A DNA stretch of 64,000 bases from an uncultured Clostridia bacterium. GTDB taxonomy: Bacteria; Bacillota; Clostridia; Oscillospirales; Acutalibacteraceae. Of this stretch, positions 7,968 to 16,105 are shown piece after piece. Each line of letters opens with the position of its first letter. Positions within the stretch are counted from its first letter, which is position 1. The notes below the pieces were generated by a model. It had not been told where the DNA came from. It worked only from the letters and a program-made list of their open reading frames with translations, and made no database searches. The DNA is taken from assembly GCA_947627055.1 (NCBI GenBank), contig CANQUS010000006.1:1-64000 (forward strand), given 5' to 3'. Made by a program: the position numbers and the translations under genes.

Positions 7968-10853
7968 TTAATTACGCTTTTTCTTTCTGGAAAGAACTAC
8001 CGCCGCAATACCTCCGATTGCGAACATTGAAACAATAGCAAAAATATTGCTGTTATCTCCCGTGTTGACTACGTCTTTGCCTGTTATAGCAGCCTCTTTA
8101 CCGTCTGAGCCTGTGTTTGCAGGATTTTTGCCGTTAGAACCTGTATTAGAGTTTACTTTGTCTGTTTTGTTCGAGGTGCTGTTGGTTTTCTGAATAACCT
8201 CTTTTTCCTCTGTACCGCAATTCTCACAAACCCTTACCTTTTCGCCGTCAGTCGTTGCGGTGGCTTCCTTTACGACCTTCCATGAGCCGAAGCTGTGTCC
8301 CGTAGCGGGTATAGGCTCAGTGATAGTTTCGCCGCAAACCTCGCAAGTCGTAGTATACTCGCCGTCCTCAGTGCAGGTGGCTTCCTTGGTAACTACCTTT
8401 TCACCGAATGCATGGCCGTTAGCGGTTGTTTCCTCTGTAAAAGTTTCGCCACAGTTCTCGCATATGTACATATATTCACCGCCCTCGGTGCAGGTGGCTT
8501 CCCTAATAACGACCTTTTCACCATATGTATGTCCAACAGCCGGTATAGCCTCTGTCACAGTTTCGCCGCAAACCTCGCAAGTCGCCGTAAACTCTCCGTC
8601 CTCGGTGCAGGTGGCTTCCTTGGTAACGACCTTTTCGCCGAAAGTATGTCCAACAGCGGGTATAGCCTCTGTTACAGTTTCGCCGCAAACCTCGCAAGTC
8701 GCCGTAAACTCTCCGTACTCAGTGCAGGTGGCTTCCTTAGTAACGACCTTTTCACCGAAAGTATGTCCAACAGCTGGTATAGCCTCTGTTACAGTTTCGC
8801 CGCAAACCTCGCAAGTTGCCGTAAACTCTCCGTCCTCAGTGCAGGTGGCTTCCTTAGTAACGACCTTTTCGCCGAAAGTATGTCCAAGAGCCGGTATAGC
8901 CTCTGTTACAGTTTCGCCGCAAACCTCGCAAGTTGCCGTAAACTCTCCGTCCTCAGTGCAGGTGGCTTCCTTAGTAACGACCTTTTCGCCGTAGGTATGC
9001 TCCGTCTTGGGAATATCCTGAGTTTCAAGTATCTCGCCGCAGACGGTACACTTTCTAACCTTCTTGCCGGCCTGGGTGCAGGTTGCTTCTTGAGTTATTT
9101 CCCATTGTCCATCCTTATGTCCGAGAGCAGGAATAACCTCTGTTATCGTTTTACCACAGACCTCGCACGTTCCGGTTTTTTCTCCGGGTGTAGTGCAGGT
9201 CGCTTCCTTAGTTATTTTCAGATCGCTGTATTTATGGTCGGTCATGGGTATGCTTTCAACCTTGAGAAGCTCTCCGCAGATCTCGCACTTCTGTATTTTC
9301 GTTCCTGATGAACTGCAGGTAGCTTCCTTTATGATCTCCCATTCACCGGCCTTGTGTTGGTGTGCGCCTATGACAACGTAATTTATGGGGTGGTCGCTTT
9401 TGTTATGCTCCTCCACATAGGTCTTTACGTAACAGTCGTCAGTGTATCCGTATACGGTCAAGTCCGCATTATGATTGTTAAACGCATCGCCGCCTATAAC
9501 AGTGACACTGTCGGGTATCGTGATCTTTGTGAGATTGTCGCAGCCTGAAAACGCGTAGTCTTCGATTGTTGTGACGCTGCTCGGAACAGTTATCTCCTCA
9601 AGCTGTGCACATCCACTAAACGCTCCAAATCCTATAGTCGTAACGCCTGCACCGATGTTTACATTTTTAAGGCTTGTGCAGTCAGAAAATGCGTATGAAG
9701 GAATGGTGACAATATTCTCACCCTGCATTACGACTGTTTCGAGCTTATCACAGCCGGCAAAAGATCCTTCTATTTCACTTACGGAGTTCGGGAGTGTGAC
9801 GGTAGTGAGACTATCGCAGTTATAAAAAGCACTCGAACCAATTTTTTCAACCGAATTACCTAGTGTAAGATTTACGAGTGAAGAACAGCCATGAAACGCA
9901 TCGGATTCAATTTCAGTTACGCCGTCACCGATTTTGACTGTCTTGAGACCTGTGCAATTATAGAACACATCGGAATCGATTTTAACAACGCTGTTCGGTA
10001 TCTCTATCTCTTTTAATGCTGTGCATCCACTAAACGCTCCATAGCCTATAGTCGTAACGCCTGCACCGATGTTTACATTTTTAAGGCTTGTGCAGTCAGA
10101 AAATGCGTATGAAGGAATGGTGACAATATTCTCACCCTGCATTACGACTGTTTCGAGCTTATCACAGCCGTAAAAAACAGATTCTCCTATTTCACTCACG
10201 GAGTTCGGGAGTGTGACGGTAGTGAGACTATCGCAGTTTGCAAAAGCATACACACCAATTTTTTCAATTGATTTTCCGAAGGTTAGTGAATCAAGAGCGG
10301 TACAACCTTCAAATGCTCGGTTACCGATTTCTGTTACACCGTCACCGATTTTGACTGTCTTGAGACCTGTGCAATTACAGAATACATTGAAATCGATTTT
10401 AACAACGCTGTTCGGTATCATTATTTCCTTTAAGCCGGTACATTCACTAAACGCTTCATAGCCTATTGTTTCCACGCCATCGCCAATGGTTACGCTTTGC
10501 AGACCCGTACAGCCGCTAAAGGCATAATTGCCTATGGTTTTAACAGTTTCCGGTATCGTCACCGACTGCAGACCTGTTTTACCGCTGAATGCAATTTCCC
10601 CGATTTCCGTGACAGCTTTGCCGTCTATTGCAGACGGTATCGCTATTTTTCCGTTTTTAGAATATCCTGTGATCCTGACAGAGCTGTCGTCTATTTCCTC
10701 ATAGCTGAAACCGTCAGATGTGGTTTTTGTTTCGGCAGCCGAGACGGAAAGGCTCGACATGTTGCCGAGGGTAACTGTGGCGGTACCGATGCCTGTCACC
10801 ATGGTGGCCGCCAAGGCTAAAGCCAACAGCTTTTGTTTTCTTTTTTTGTCCAT
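7968..10853 (-). CDS. BspA-like leucine-rich repeat surface protein with Cys-repeat stalk
   Basis: The start is ATG at 10853, seven bases after GGAGGA; an in-frame TTG 15 bases earlier lies in that site. The 961-residue product has a signal peptide ending SVSAAE. It then carries a long run of LRR_5 (Treponema/BspA-type) repeats of about 23 residues with AFSGCTGL-like cores, and ten roughly 40-residue repeats, each with the order His, Cys, then CxxC (HTFGEKV... ATCTEDG... CEVCGE). A Ser/Thr/Asn linker follows, then VVNTGD with a membrane span and RKKKRN tail. The anchor differs from LPxTG and resembles the TGD-type signals common in this family. LRR_5 proteins usually bind host or microbial surfaces; the four-ligand pattern in each stalk repeat could bind zinc. 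Part of the LRR region is a recent 414-bp tandem duplication. An XRE regulator is divergently encoded upstream. Confidence 0.85.
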   Translation of the reverse strand: MDKKRKQKLLALALAATMVTGIGTATVTLGNMSSLSVSAAETKTTSDGFSYEEIDDSSVRITGYSKNGKIAIPSAIDGKAVTEIGEIAFSGKTGLQSVTIPETVKTIGNYAFSGCTGLQSVTIGDGVETIGYEAFSECTGLKEIMIPNSVVKIDFNVFCNCTGLKTVKIGDGVTEIGNRAFEGCTALDSLTFGKSIEKIGVYAFANCDSLTTVTLPNSVSEIGESVFYGCDKLETVVMQGENIVTIPSYAFSDCTSLKNVNIGAGVTTIGYGAFSGCTALKEIEIPNSVVKIDSDVFYNCTGLKTVKIGDGVTEIESDAFHGCSSLVNLTLGNSVEKIGSSAFYNCDSLTTVTLPNSVSEIEGSFAGCDKLETVVMQGENIVTIPSYAFSDCTSLKNVNIGAGVTTIGFGAFSGCAQLEEITVPSSVTTIEDYAFSGCDNLTKITIPDSVTVIGGDAFNNHNADLTVYGYTDDCYVKTYVEEHNKSDHPINYVVIGAHQHKAGEWEIIKEATCSSSGTKIQKCEICGELLKVESIPMTDHKYSDLKITKEATCTTPGEKTGTCEVCGKTITEVIPALGHKDGQWEITQEATCTQAGKKVRKCTVCGEILETQDIPKTEHTYGEKVVTKEATCTEDGEFTATCEVCGETVTEAIPALGHTFGEKVVTKEATCTEDGEFTATCEVCGETVTEAIPAVGHTFGEKVVTKEATCTEYGEFTATCEVCGETVTEAIPAVGHTFGEKVVTKEATCTEDGEFTATCEVCGETVTEAIPAVGHTYGEKVVIREATCTEGGEYMYICENCGETFTEETTANGHAFGEKVVTKEATCTEDGEYTTTCEVCGETITEPIPATGHSFGSWKVVKEATATTDGEKVRVCENCGTEEKEVIQKTNSTSNKTDKVNSNTGSNGKNPANTGSDGKEAAITGKDVVNTGDNSNIFAIVSMFAIGGIAAVVLSRKKKRN
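8258..9345 (-). repeat. Tandem 120-bp coding repeats (about ten, Cys-rich)
   Basis: Ten successive units of about 120 bp encode the roughly 40-residue His/Cys/CxxC modules of the surface protein. Units between about 8510 and 8990 are nearly identical at the nucleotide level, while the outer units have diverged. The last unit (C-terminal) has lost the first Cys (EATATTDG). Such identity makes copy-number change by slippage or recombination likely. Confidence 0.85.
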
Positions 10854-11203
10854 TATTTCATCCTCCAAAATATAATATTTATACCAAAACAGTAAATGAT
10901 AACTGTTGAGATACCTGTATAATGATACCTAATGTGTTTTTGTCTTTGGCTAAGCGCAGGGATAAACCATTCGGCAGACAAATAAAACAAATATTATTCA
11001 ACTAAAAAATAATAGAATGAATTTATGAAGTCTTGGTCGGCGGACACCTTATATGAGCGGTAACATTATGCAAAACACATGAGATATTATGTACATATTA
11101 TATGATGTAATACCTCATGTGTCAAGTACATTTTCCATCATGTTATCTATTTATTTTTCATATTATAATGCTACTGTAAAATCAGCTTTAAGGAGAACCT
11201 GCA
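10854..11203. promoter_or_regulatory. Divergent control region between LRR protein and XRE regulator
   Basis: Candidate sites are AACAGT/ACTGTT inverted arms at about 10889-10908, a direct repeat GATACC at 10910-10915 and 10924-10929, the long inverted repeat described separately at 11075-11122, and TATAAT at 11164-11169 ahead of the regulator. No -35 of good quality is seen for that TATAAT. The shared region suggests, but does not prove, that the regulator controls the surface protein. Confidence 0.5.
11075..11122. promoter_or_regulatory. 15-bp inverted repeat, candidate operator
   Basis: The left arm ACACATGAGATATTA (11075-11089) and right arm TAATACCTCATGTGT (11108-11122) match at 14 of 15 positions around an 18-base AT-rich centre. 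It lies 42 bases before a TATAAT box and 82 bases before the XRE regulator start. This is the expected size and place for an operator bound by a dimeric helix-turn-helix repressor. Confidence 0.55.
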
Positions 11204-11539
11204 ATGAAAAAAGAAATAAACGTAACATTAGGACAACGAGTAAAAGAACTAAGAAAACAAAAGGGATACACTCGTGAGGCGTTTGCGGAGGAGCTGTCGG
11301 TAAGTACACGCTTTCTTGCGGACGTAGAGAGCGGTTCAGCGGGAGTTTCCATAACCACACTTAAAAATATTTCCATGATTTTAAATGTACCGTCAGATTA
11401 TTTTATTGGTATATCCAATCCTGAGGATTCGGAACTGTCGAGACAGATTTTGATGAATAAGGTCATAGTTCTTGACAAGAAATATTTGGGATACGTCAAC
11501 ACCATATTGGACTGCGTTATGGGTATAGCCGAGGCTTGA
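11204..11539 (+). CDS. XRE-family transcriptional regulator
   Basis: A 111-residue cytoplasmic DNA-binding protein. ATG 11204 follows AAGGAG. Residues 8-63 form a Cro/C1-type helix-turn-helix (LGQRVKELRKQKGYTREAFAEELSVSTRFLADVESG), then a short helical tail to residue 111 that may mediate dimerisation. Single-domain XRE proteins like this commonly repress their own promoter; a strong inverted repeat lies just upstream. The gene diverges from the LRR surface protein gene, making that gene a possible target. Confidence 0.85.
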   Translation: MKKEINVTLGQRVKELRKQKGYTREAFAEELSVSTRFLADVESGSAGVSITTLKNISMILNVPSDYFIGISNPEDSELSRQILMNKVIVLDKKYLGYVNTILDCVMGIAEA

Positions 11540-11794
11540 TTCCGCAAAACGGCGCAGAACCTCATGATAAGATATTTTGATATGACAAAACTATCATAAA
11601 TAACGAATGCTCCGAACGTTTTGAAAGCGCTCGGAGCATTGAGGTATTTTCGTGTTCTTAAATTCGGACGTCTTACTTGTTCATTGTTTCTCTCCGACAG
11701 TTCAAGCGGTAATTTTATCCTGTATGACGCGTCAAAAAAGCATAAAAAACGGCACAGCCGTGTTCCACGACTATGCCAAATTTTCAATAGATTA
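11540..11794. other. Intergenic stretch with one strong hairpin
   Basis: AATGCTCCGA (11606-11615) and TCGGAGCATT (11631-11640) form a perfect 10-bp stem, 66 bases after the XRE regulator stop. No T-tract follows on either strand, so it is not a standard terminator. A second small palindrome ACGGC-ACA-GCCGT lies near 11750. A short frame across this region (11621-11866) runs into the repeat element and is not supported as a gene. Confidence 0.45.
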
Positions 11795-12147
11795 GGGGAT
11801 GCCGCATTAAGCTTTAATAAACTTAAGCGATACCCTGTTTGTTATAGTTCTGAAAGACTACACTAAATAAATATCGCCGCCACAGGCGGCGAGGTGAGAT
11901 ATTACAAACCGTCAGCAGGGACGCCCTCTATCGCAGGGCGTCCCTCTTTCAAAAACAGTCCGCCGGACTGTTTTTGAAATTCACCCTTGCGGAGCTCTTC
12001 TCACGCTGAAGCTTCCGCCGTCTGCGGACGGCGGCCAAAGGCTCTGCCTTTGGAAACCGCAAGCCTTTTGAAAAAGGCTTGACCTAAAACTGGATTTTGA
12101 CTGCATTTAGTGTGTTTATTCCTCGAAGCTTAGTACGACAGCACCTT
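11795..12147 (-). repeat. 3'-end-associated hairpin element, copy 1 (353 bp)
   Basis: Read on the minus strand, the copy starts with GGTGCTGTCG 15 bases after the prfB stop codon and ends with GCGGCATCCCC. Its ends are imperfect inverted repeats (core GCTGTCGCATTAAG). Inside are palindromes built on CAAAAACAGTCCG, GGGACGCCCT and TCGCCGCC, shared with the copies at 17276 and 23391. Compared with those, about 80 bases in the first half are replaced by two short GC-rich hairpins (CCAAAGGC/GCCTTTGG and CCGCCGTC/GACGGCGG). It has no coding capacity. Confidence 0.85.
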
Positions 12148-12162
12148 CAATTCCTACACTGT

Positions 12163-13284
12163 TTAGTTTTCTGCAAGCTCCCCAAGGCTTGACGCTTTGA
12201 GGTATGCGTTGATAAATCCGTCGAGATCGCCATCCATAACGGAATTGATATTTCCCGTTTCATAATTTGTGCGATGATCCTTGACCATGGTATATGGCAT
12301 AAATACATACGAGCGGATTTGTGAGCCCCATGCGATCTCCTTCTGGACACCCTTGATGTCCTCGATTTTGTCGAGATGCTCACGCTCTTTTATTTCAATG
12401 AGCTTTGATTTCAGCATCGTCATACAGACTTCTCGGTTTTGGTGCTGACTGCGCTCGACCTGACACGATACAACTATACCGGTAGGAATATGTGTAAGGC
12501 GAACGGCAGATGAGGTCTTGTTGACCTTCTGGCCGCCCGCGCCGCTCGCACGGTAAACGTCCATCTTGATGTCCTCAGGACTTATTTCTATATCGATATT
12601 GTCGTCTATTTCCGGCATGACCTCAAGCGACGCGAACGAGGTGTGGCGCCTGCCTGAGCTGTCAAATGGAGAAACCCTTACAAGGCGGTGAACTCCGGCT
12701 TCACTTTTGAGGTAGCCGTAGGCGTTCTCGCCCTCTATCATTATGACGGCGCTTTTCAGACCGGCCTCGTCGCCGTCGAGATAGTCAACGGTCTTGACCT
12801 TGAAGTTGTGACGCTCCGCCCAACGGTTGTACATTCTGTATAGCATTTCTGCCCAGTCCTGAGCCTCGGTTCCCCCTGCGCCGGCATGAAATGTGAGTAT
12901 GGCATTGTTGCTGTCATACTCGCCGATCAAAAGAGTGGAAAGTCTTTGCGCTTCAAGACTGCTTTTGACATTTTCGTATTCCGCCGTCGCCTCGTCGAGC
13001 AGAGAAATATCCTCCTCTTCGTTTGCAAGCTCGATCAGAGCGTGAGTGTCCTCATATGACGCAACGAGCTTGTCATATTGCTCCACCTTATTTTTCAGCG
13101 CGCCTGTTTTTTGCAGTATGGACTGCGACTGTTCCATATCGTCCCAAAATCCCGGCTCCGCCGCGCGCCGCTCAAGCTGTTCGATCTCCAGCTTTACCGC
13201 GCCCATGCCGAGTGCGTCGGATAAATCCTCTATATCGGGCCAAAGCTCCTCCAATGCCAATCTAAGCTCATCAAACTGTAACAT
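12163..13284 (-). CDS. prfB: Peptide chain release factor 2
   Basis: This cytoplasmic factor recognises UGA and UAA and triggers peptide release from the ribosome. The 373-residue product has the RF2 codon-recognition motif SPF near residue 208 and the catalytic GGQ loop near 251 (SGAGGQKVNKT). ATG 13284 follows ACGGAGA. Most bacterial prfB genes need a programmed +1 frameshift at an in-frame UGA after about 25 codons. Here the same place reads DALGMGAVKLE without a break, so the autoregulatory frameshift is absent. It is monocistronic; its 3' end abuts repeat element copy 1. Confidence 0.95.
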   Translation of the reverse strand: MLQFDELRLALEELWPDIEDLSDALGMGAVKLEIEQLERRAAEPGFWDDMEQSQSILQKTGALKNKVEQYDKLVASYEDTHALIELANEEEDISLLDEATAEYENVKSSLEAQRLSTLLIGEYDSNNAILTFHAGAGGTEAQDWAEMLYRMYNRWAERHNFKVKTVDYLDGDEAGLKSAVIMIEGENAYGYLKSEAGVHRLVRVSPFDSSGRRHTSFASLEVMPEIDDNIDIEISPEDIKMDVYRASGAGGQKVNKTSSAVRLTHIPTGIVVSCQVERSQHQNREVCMTMLKSKLIEIKEREHLDKIEDIKGVQKEIAWGSQIRSYVFMPYTMVKDHRTNYETGNINSVMDGDLDGFINAYLKASSLGELAEN

Positions 13285-13510
13285 ATATGATCTCCGTTCT
13301 AAATTTATATATTTATCAGTTTATTATATATTATATTTAGTGAATTGTAAAGTCTCTTGTTTGCCATGATGTTTTTGCTATAGATATTGACAAAATAAAG
13401 AGCGAATAGTAAAATTATTCTAAGATAGTGCATAGACTTTTGGGCAGTATTACAAATTAAATTTAAATTCGGTTTTTGCGGCGTGTTATTGTTTGGGGAG
13501 GATATACGAA

Positions 13511-14275
13511 ATGCCAAAAAAGCAGATTATTAAGCTGATTTGCTTAAATCTTGGTATCGCTCTTATAAATATTATTTTGTTTTCAAGGGGACTGGCAGGT
13601 CTGACGTTCGGAGTGGACACCATCATGACAGCGTTTGCTGTTACCGAAATAGTAATGAGCGTTATCGCCTTTTTTTATGGCAACTATACTCTGTTGTTCA
13701 AGTCGCCTGAGATACAGCTGTATAAAGGCGCGGAGCTTTCCGAATCAAAGGATTATATAAACGCTCTCGACGAAATGCGCGAAAAGAAGATATTTGATCC
13801 GGAGATCTCGACAGCGATTGAACAGTTATATCGACTAAAGGATAAGGACAAGGCGCTTGACAGTATACTCGCACAGTTTTTTTCACCGCAGGAAATGACG
13901 TTTACAAGGTTTCAGACCGTCATAGATTCGGTTCAGGCGCTTTTTTATAATAACGTGAAAAAGATGCTCAACCGAATGATAATCTTTGACTACAAGGACT
14001 ATACGAAGCTCCTGGAGAAAATCAATAATTCTCAGACGATAGACGGAGTAAAGGTCACTTCAAGGTCATCAGGCGCACAACTCAAGATATATAACGAGCA
14101 TATCGAGTATGTTCGCAGTCTTGTCGATATGAACGAAAGCATATTGGTAAAGCTCGACAGCCTGCTTCTTGAGATCTCCAAGCTTGACGATTTGGACGCA
14201 AGCGGACTTGAGGAGCTTGCCGCTATTCAGGAGATAAACGAATTGATAGCACAGACCAAGCTATATAAAAATTAA
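13511..14275 (+). CDS. Two-span membrane protein of the VWA/TelA cassette
   Basis: The 254-residue product starts at ATG 13511 behind GAGGAT; the TTG at 13493 is inside the ribosome binding site. It has two membrane spans near the N-terminus (about residues 8-25 and 37-60) and a long helical cytoplasmic part ending in an acidic, Leu/Glu-rich segment (SGLEELAAIQEINEL) likely to be coiled coil. It lies 12 bases upstream of the substrate-binding/VWA gene and two genes before telA. In other Firmicutes TelA is often next to XpaC-like membrane proteins, and this gene may fill that place. I do not recognise a catalytic motif. Confidence 0.7.
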   Translation: MPKKQIIKLICLNLGIALINIILFSRGLAGLTFGVDTIMTAFAVTEIVMSVIAFFYGNYTLLFKSPEIQLYKGAELSESKDYINALDEMREKKIFDPEISTAIEQLYRLKDKDKALDSILAQFFSPQEMTFTRFQTVIDSVQALFYNNVKKMLNRMIIFDYKDYTKLLEKINNSQTIDGVKVTSRSSGAQLKIYNEHIEYVRSLVDMNESILVKLDSLLLEISKLDDLDASGLEELAAIQEINELIAQTKLYKN

Positions 14276-14287
14276 CGGAGGTAAAAA

Positions 14288-15985
14288 ATGAAAAATTTGT
14301 CTGCAACAAAAAAGATTCTGATTTTCGTCGGTATAGCTGTTATTGTTTTCGGAATAGTTATCGCGGGTATCACTTTGACCAAAAATATCGGTATGAGTGA
14401 CGAGGCGATAACCGAGGAGCAGGCAGCTGACAAAATGAGTAAGATTTTGAGCGGAATAAATGTTACAAACGTTGAGCCGAGGAAAGCATCGATAACCGAT
14501 GAGGATATACTTTCCGAGGAGGAGGAGCTTCCCGACATAGCTTCATATCCTCTGACTGTTACAGGAAATGCCGATATAAATATCGAGATATTCTCGTCGC
14601 CCGAAAAGGCCGGAGAGGGTACGGACGGCTGGATAAACGAGGTAGCCAAAAATTTCAACAGCGAGGGATACAAGGTCAACGGCAAAAAAATATCTGTGTC
14701 TATTCGCTCCGTTTCGTCGGGACTTGCTGTTGATTATATCAAGTCAGGCAAATATGTTCCCGATGCGATAACCCCGTCAAACGAATTTTGGGGCAAGATG
14801 ATAGAAGCTGGAGGCGTAGAGGTTACTCTGAAAAAAGAGAAGCTTGCGGGAAATGTCGCGGGTATACTTCTTTCCAAGTCAAAGTACGACGAAATAATTA
14901 AAAAGTACGGCTCGGTCAATATGAAGGTCATATCCGAGGCCACGGCAAACAATGAGATAGCTATGGGCTACACCAATCCTTTTGTAAGCTCGACCGGGTT
15001 TAATTTCCTTATCAGTACGCTGTATTCTTATGATGCCGATGATTTGCTGAGTGAAAAGGCCATAGAGGGCTTCAAGGGCTTTCAGGAGAATGTTCCGCTT
15101 GTTTCGTTCAACACGCTCCAGATGAGGACCTCGGCTGCGTCAGGTTCTTTGGATGCGTTTGTTATGGAGTATCAGTCGTATGTGAACGACCCTACACTCA
15201 AGAACGACTATGTCTTTACGCCGTTTGGCGCAAGGCACGACAATCCAATGTATGCTGTCGGAAAGCTGTCATCCGACAAGAGCGCTGTCCTTGAGAAATT
15301 CTGTGAATACTGCCTTACCGACAAATCGCAGGAGCTTGCAAAAAAATACGGCTTTAATAATAACGGGAACTACAAGAGTGAGCTGCCGAACATAGACGGC
15401 AACAGCCTTTTGAGGGCGCAAAAGCTCTATAAAGAGAACAAGAACAGCGGCAGGCCGATAATCGCGGTATTTGTCGCGGATACATCGGGAAGCATGGCGG
15501 GTGAATCGATCAACGCTCTTCAGACCTCTCTCATTAACTCGATGCAGTATATAAACAAGGATAACTACATCGGATTGGTCTCATACAATAACAGGGTGTA
15601 TGTCAACCTTCCGATAGCAAAGTTTGACCTGAATCAGCAGTCACTGTTTAAGGGCGCTGTTCTCGACCTCGACGCTAACGGACAGACCGCAACGTATGAC
15701 GCAGTCGTTGTCGCGCTTGATATGATCCAAAAGGCAATGCAGGACAATCCCGATGCAAAGCCCATGCTTTTCCTTCTGAGCGATGGCGAGCAGAACACAG
15801 GCTGTTCTCTCAACGACATATCCTCTATACTCGACACCTACAAGATTCCTGTCTACACGATAGGCTACAATGCGAATATCGCGGCGCTGAACCAGCTCTC
15901 CGATATAAACGAGGCGGCTACGATCAACGCCGACAGCGACGATATTATCTATCAGCTCAAGAATCTCTTTAACTCCGAGATGTGA
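14288..15985 (+). CDS. Membrane-anchored substrate-binding plus VWA domain protein
   Basis: ATG 14288 follows ACGGAGGT. The 565-residue product has one N-terminal span (about 10-35), an acidic linker, and a type-2 periplasmic-binding-protein fold at about 95-370 (ADINIEIFSSPEKAG, later GYTNPFVSSTGF). The C-terminal von Willebrand A domain at about 395-560 has a complete MIDAS: DTSGS, the Thr in QTATYD, and LSDGEQ. The binding module thus faces the outside and the VWA domain may hold a metal-dependent partner. It is between a small membrane protein and telA, so it probably works in an envelope or stress complex with them. Ligand and pathway are unknown; the tellurite label of telA should not be taken as the true substrate. 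Confidence 0.8.
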   Translation: MKNLSATKKILIFVGIAVIVFGIVIAGITLTKNIGMSDEAITEEQAADKMSKILSGINVTNVEPRKASITDEDILSEEEELPDIASYPLTVTGNADINIEIFSSPEKAGEGTDGWINEVAKNFNSEGYKVNGKKISVSIRSVSSGLAVDYIKSGKYVPDAITPSNEFWGKMIEAGGVEVTLKKEKLAGNVAGILLSKSKYDEIIKKYGSVNMKVISEATANNEIAMGYTNPFVSSTGFNFLISTLYSYDADDLLSEKAIEGFKGFQENVPLVSFNTLQMRTSAASGSLDAFVMEYQSYVNDPTLKNDYVFTPFGARHDNPMYAVGKLSSDKSAVLEKFCEYCLTDKSQELAKKYGFNNNGNYKSELPNIDGNSLLRAQKLYKENKNSGRPIIAVFVADTSGSMAGESINALQTSLINSMQYINKDNYIGLVSYNNRVYVNLPIAKFDLNQQSLFKGAVLDLDANGQTATYDAVVVALDMIQKAMQDNPDAKPMLFLLSDGEQNTGCSLNDISSILDTYKIPVYTIGYNANIAALNQLSDINEAATINADSDDIIYQLKNLFNSEM

Positions 15986-16105
15986 TACGGATATACCGAG
16001 ACACGAATACGAGCGTGAGATTTACAACAAACAGATTTTAGATTTACGGATATATTCAATAACAAGCCTTTTATTAAGGTCAAAATATGATTGGAGGAAT
16101 TTACA

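Noticed and set aside
8260..9308. Long plus-strand frames opposite the surface protein (244 and 337 residues)
   Set aside because: They mirror the 120-bp repeats of the minus-strand gene, have no ribosome binding site and give low-complexity repeats without family features.
8258..9345. Regular repeats that might be read as a CRISPR array
   Set aside because: The period is 120 bp with no unique spacers, and the repeats keep a reading frame that codes for Cys-rich modules; no cas genes are near.
11621..11866. 81-residue frame before repeat copy 1
   Set aside because: It starts inside a hairpin, runs into the repeat element and lacks a ribosome binding site.
13305..13517. Minus-strand frame of 70 residues in the prfB upstream gap
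   Set aside because: It is AT-rich, covers the upstream region of two divergent genes, and shows no family features.
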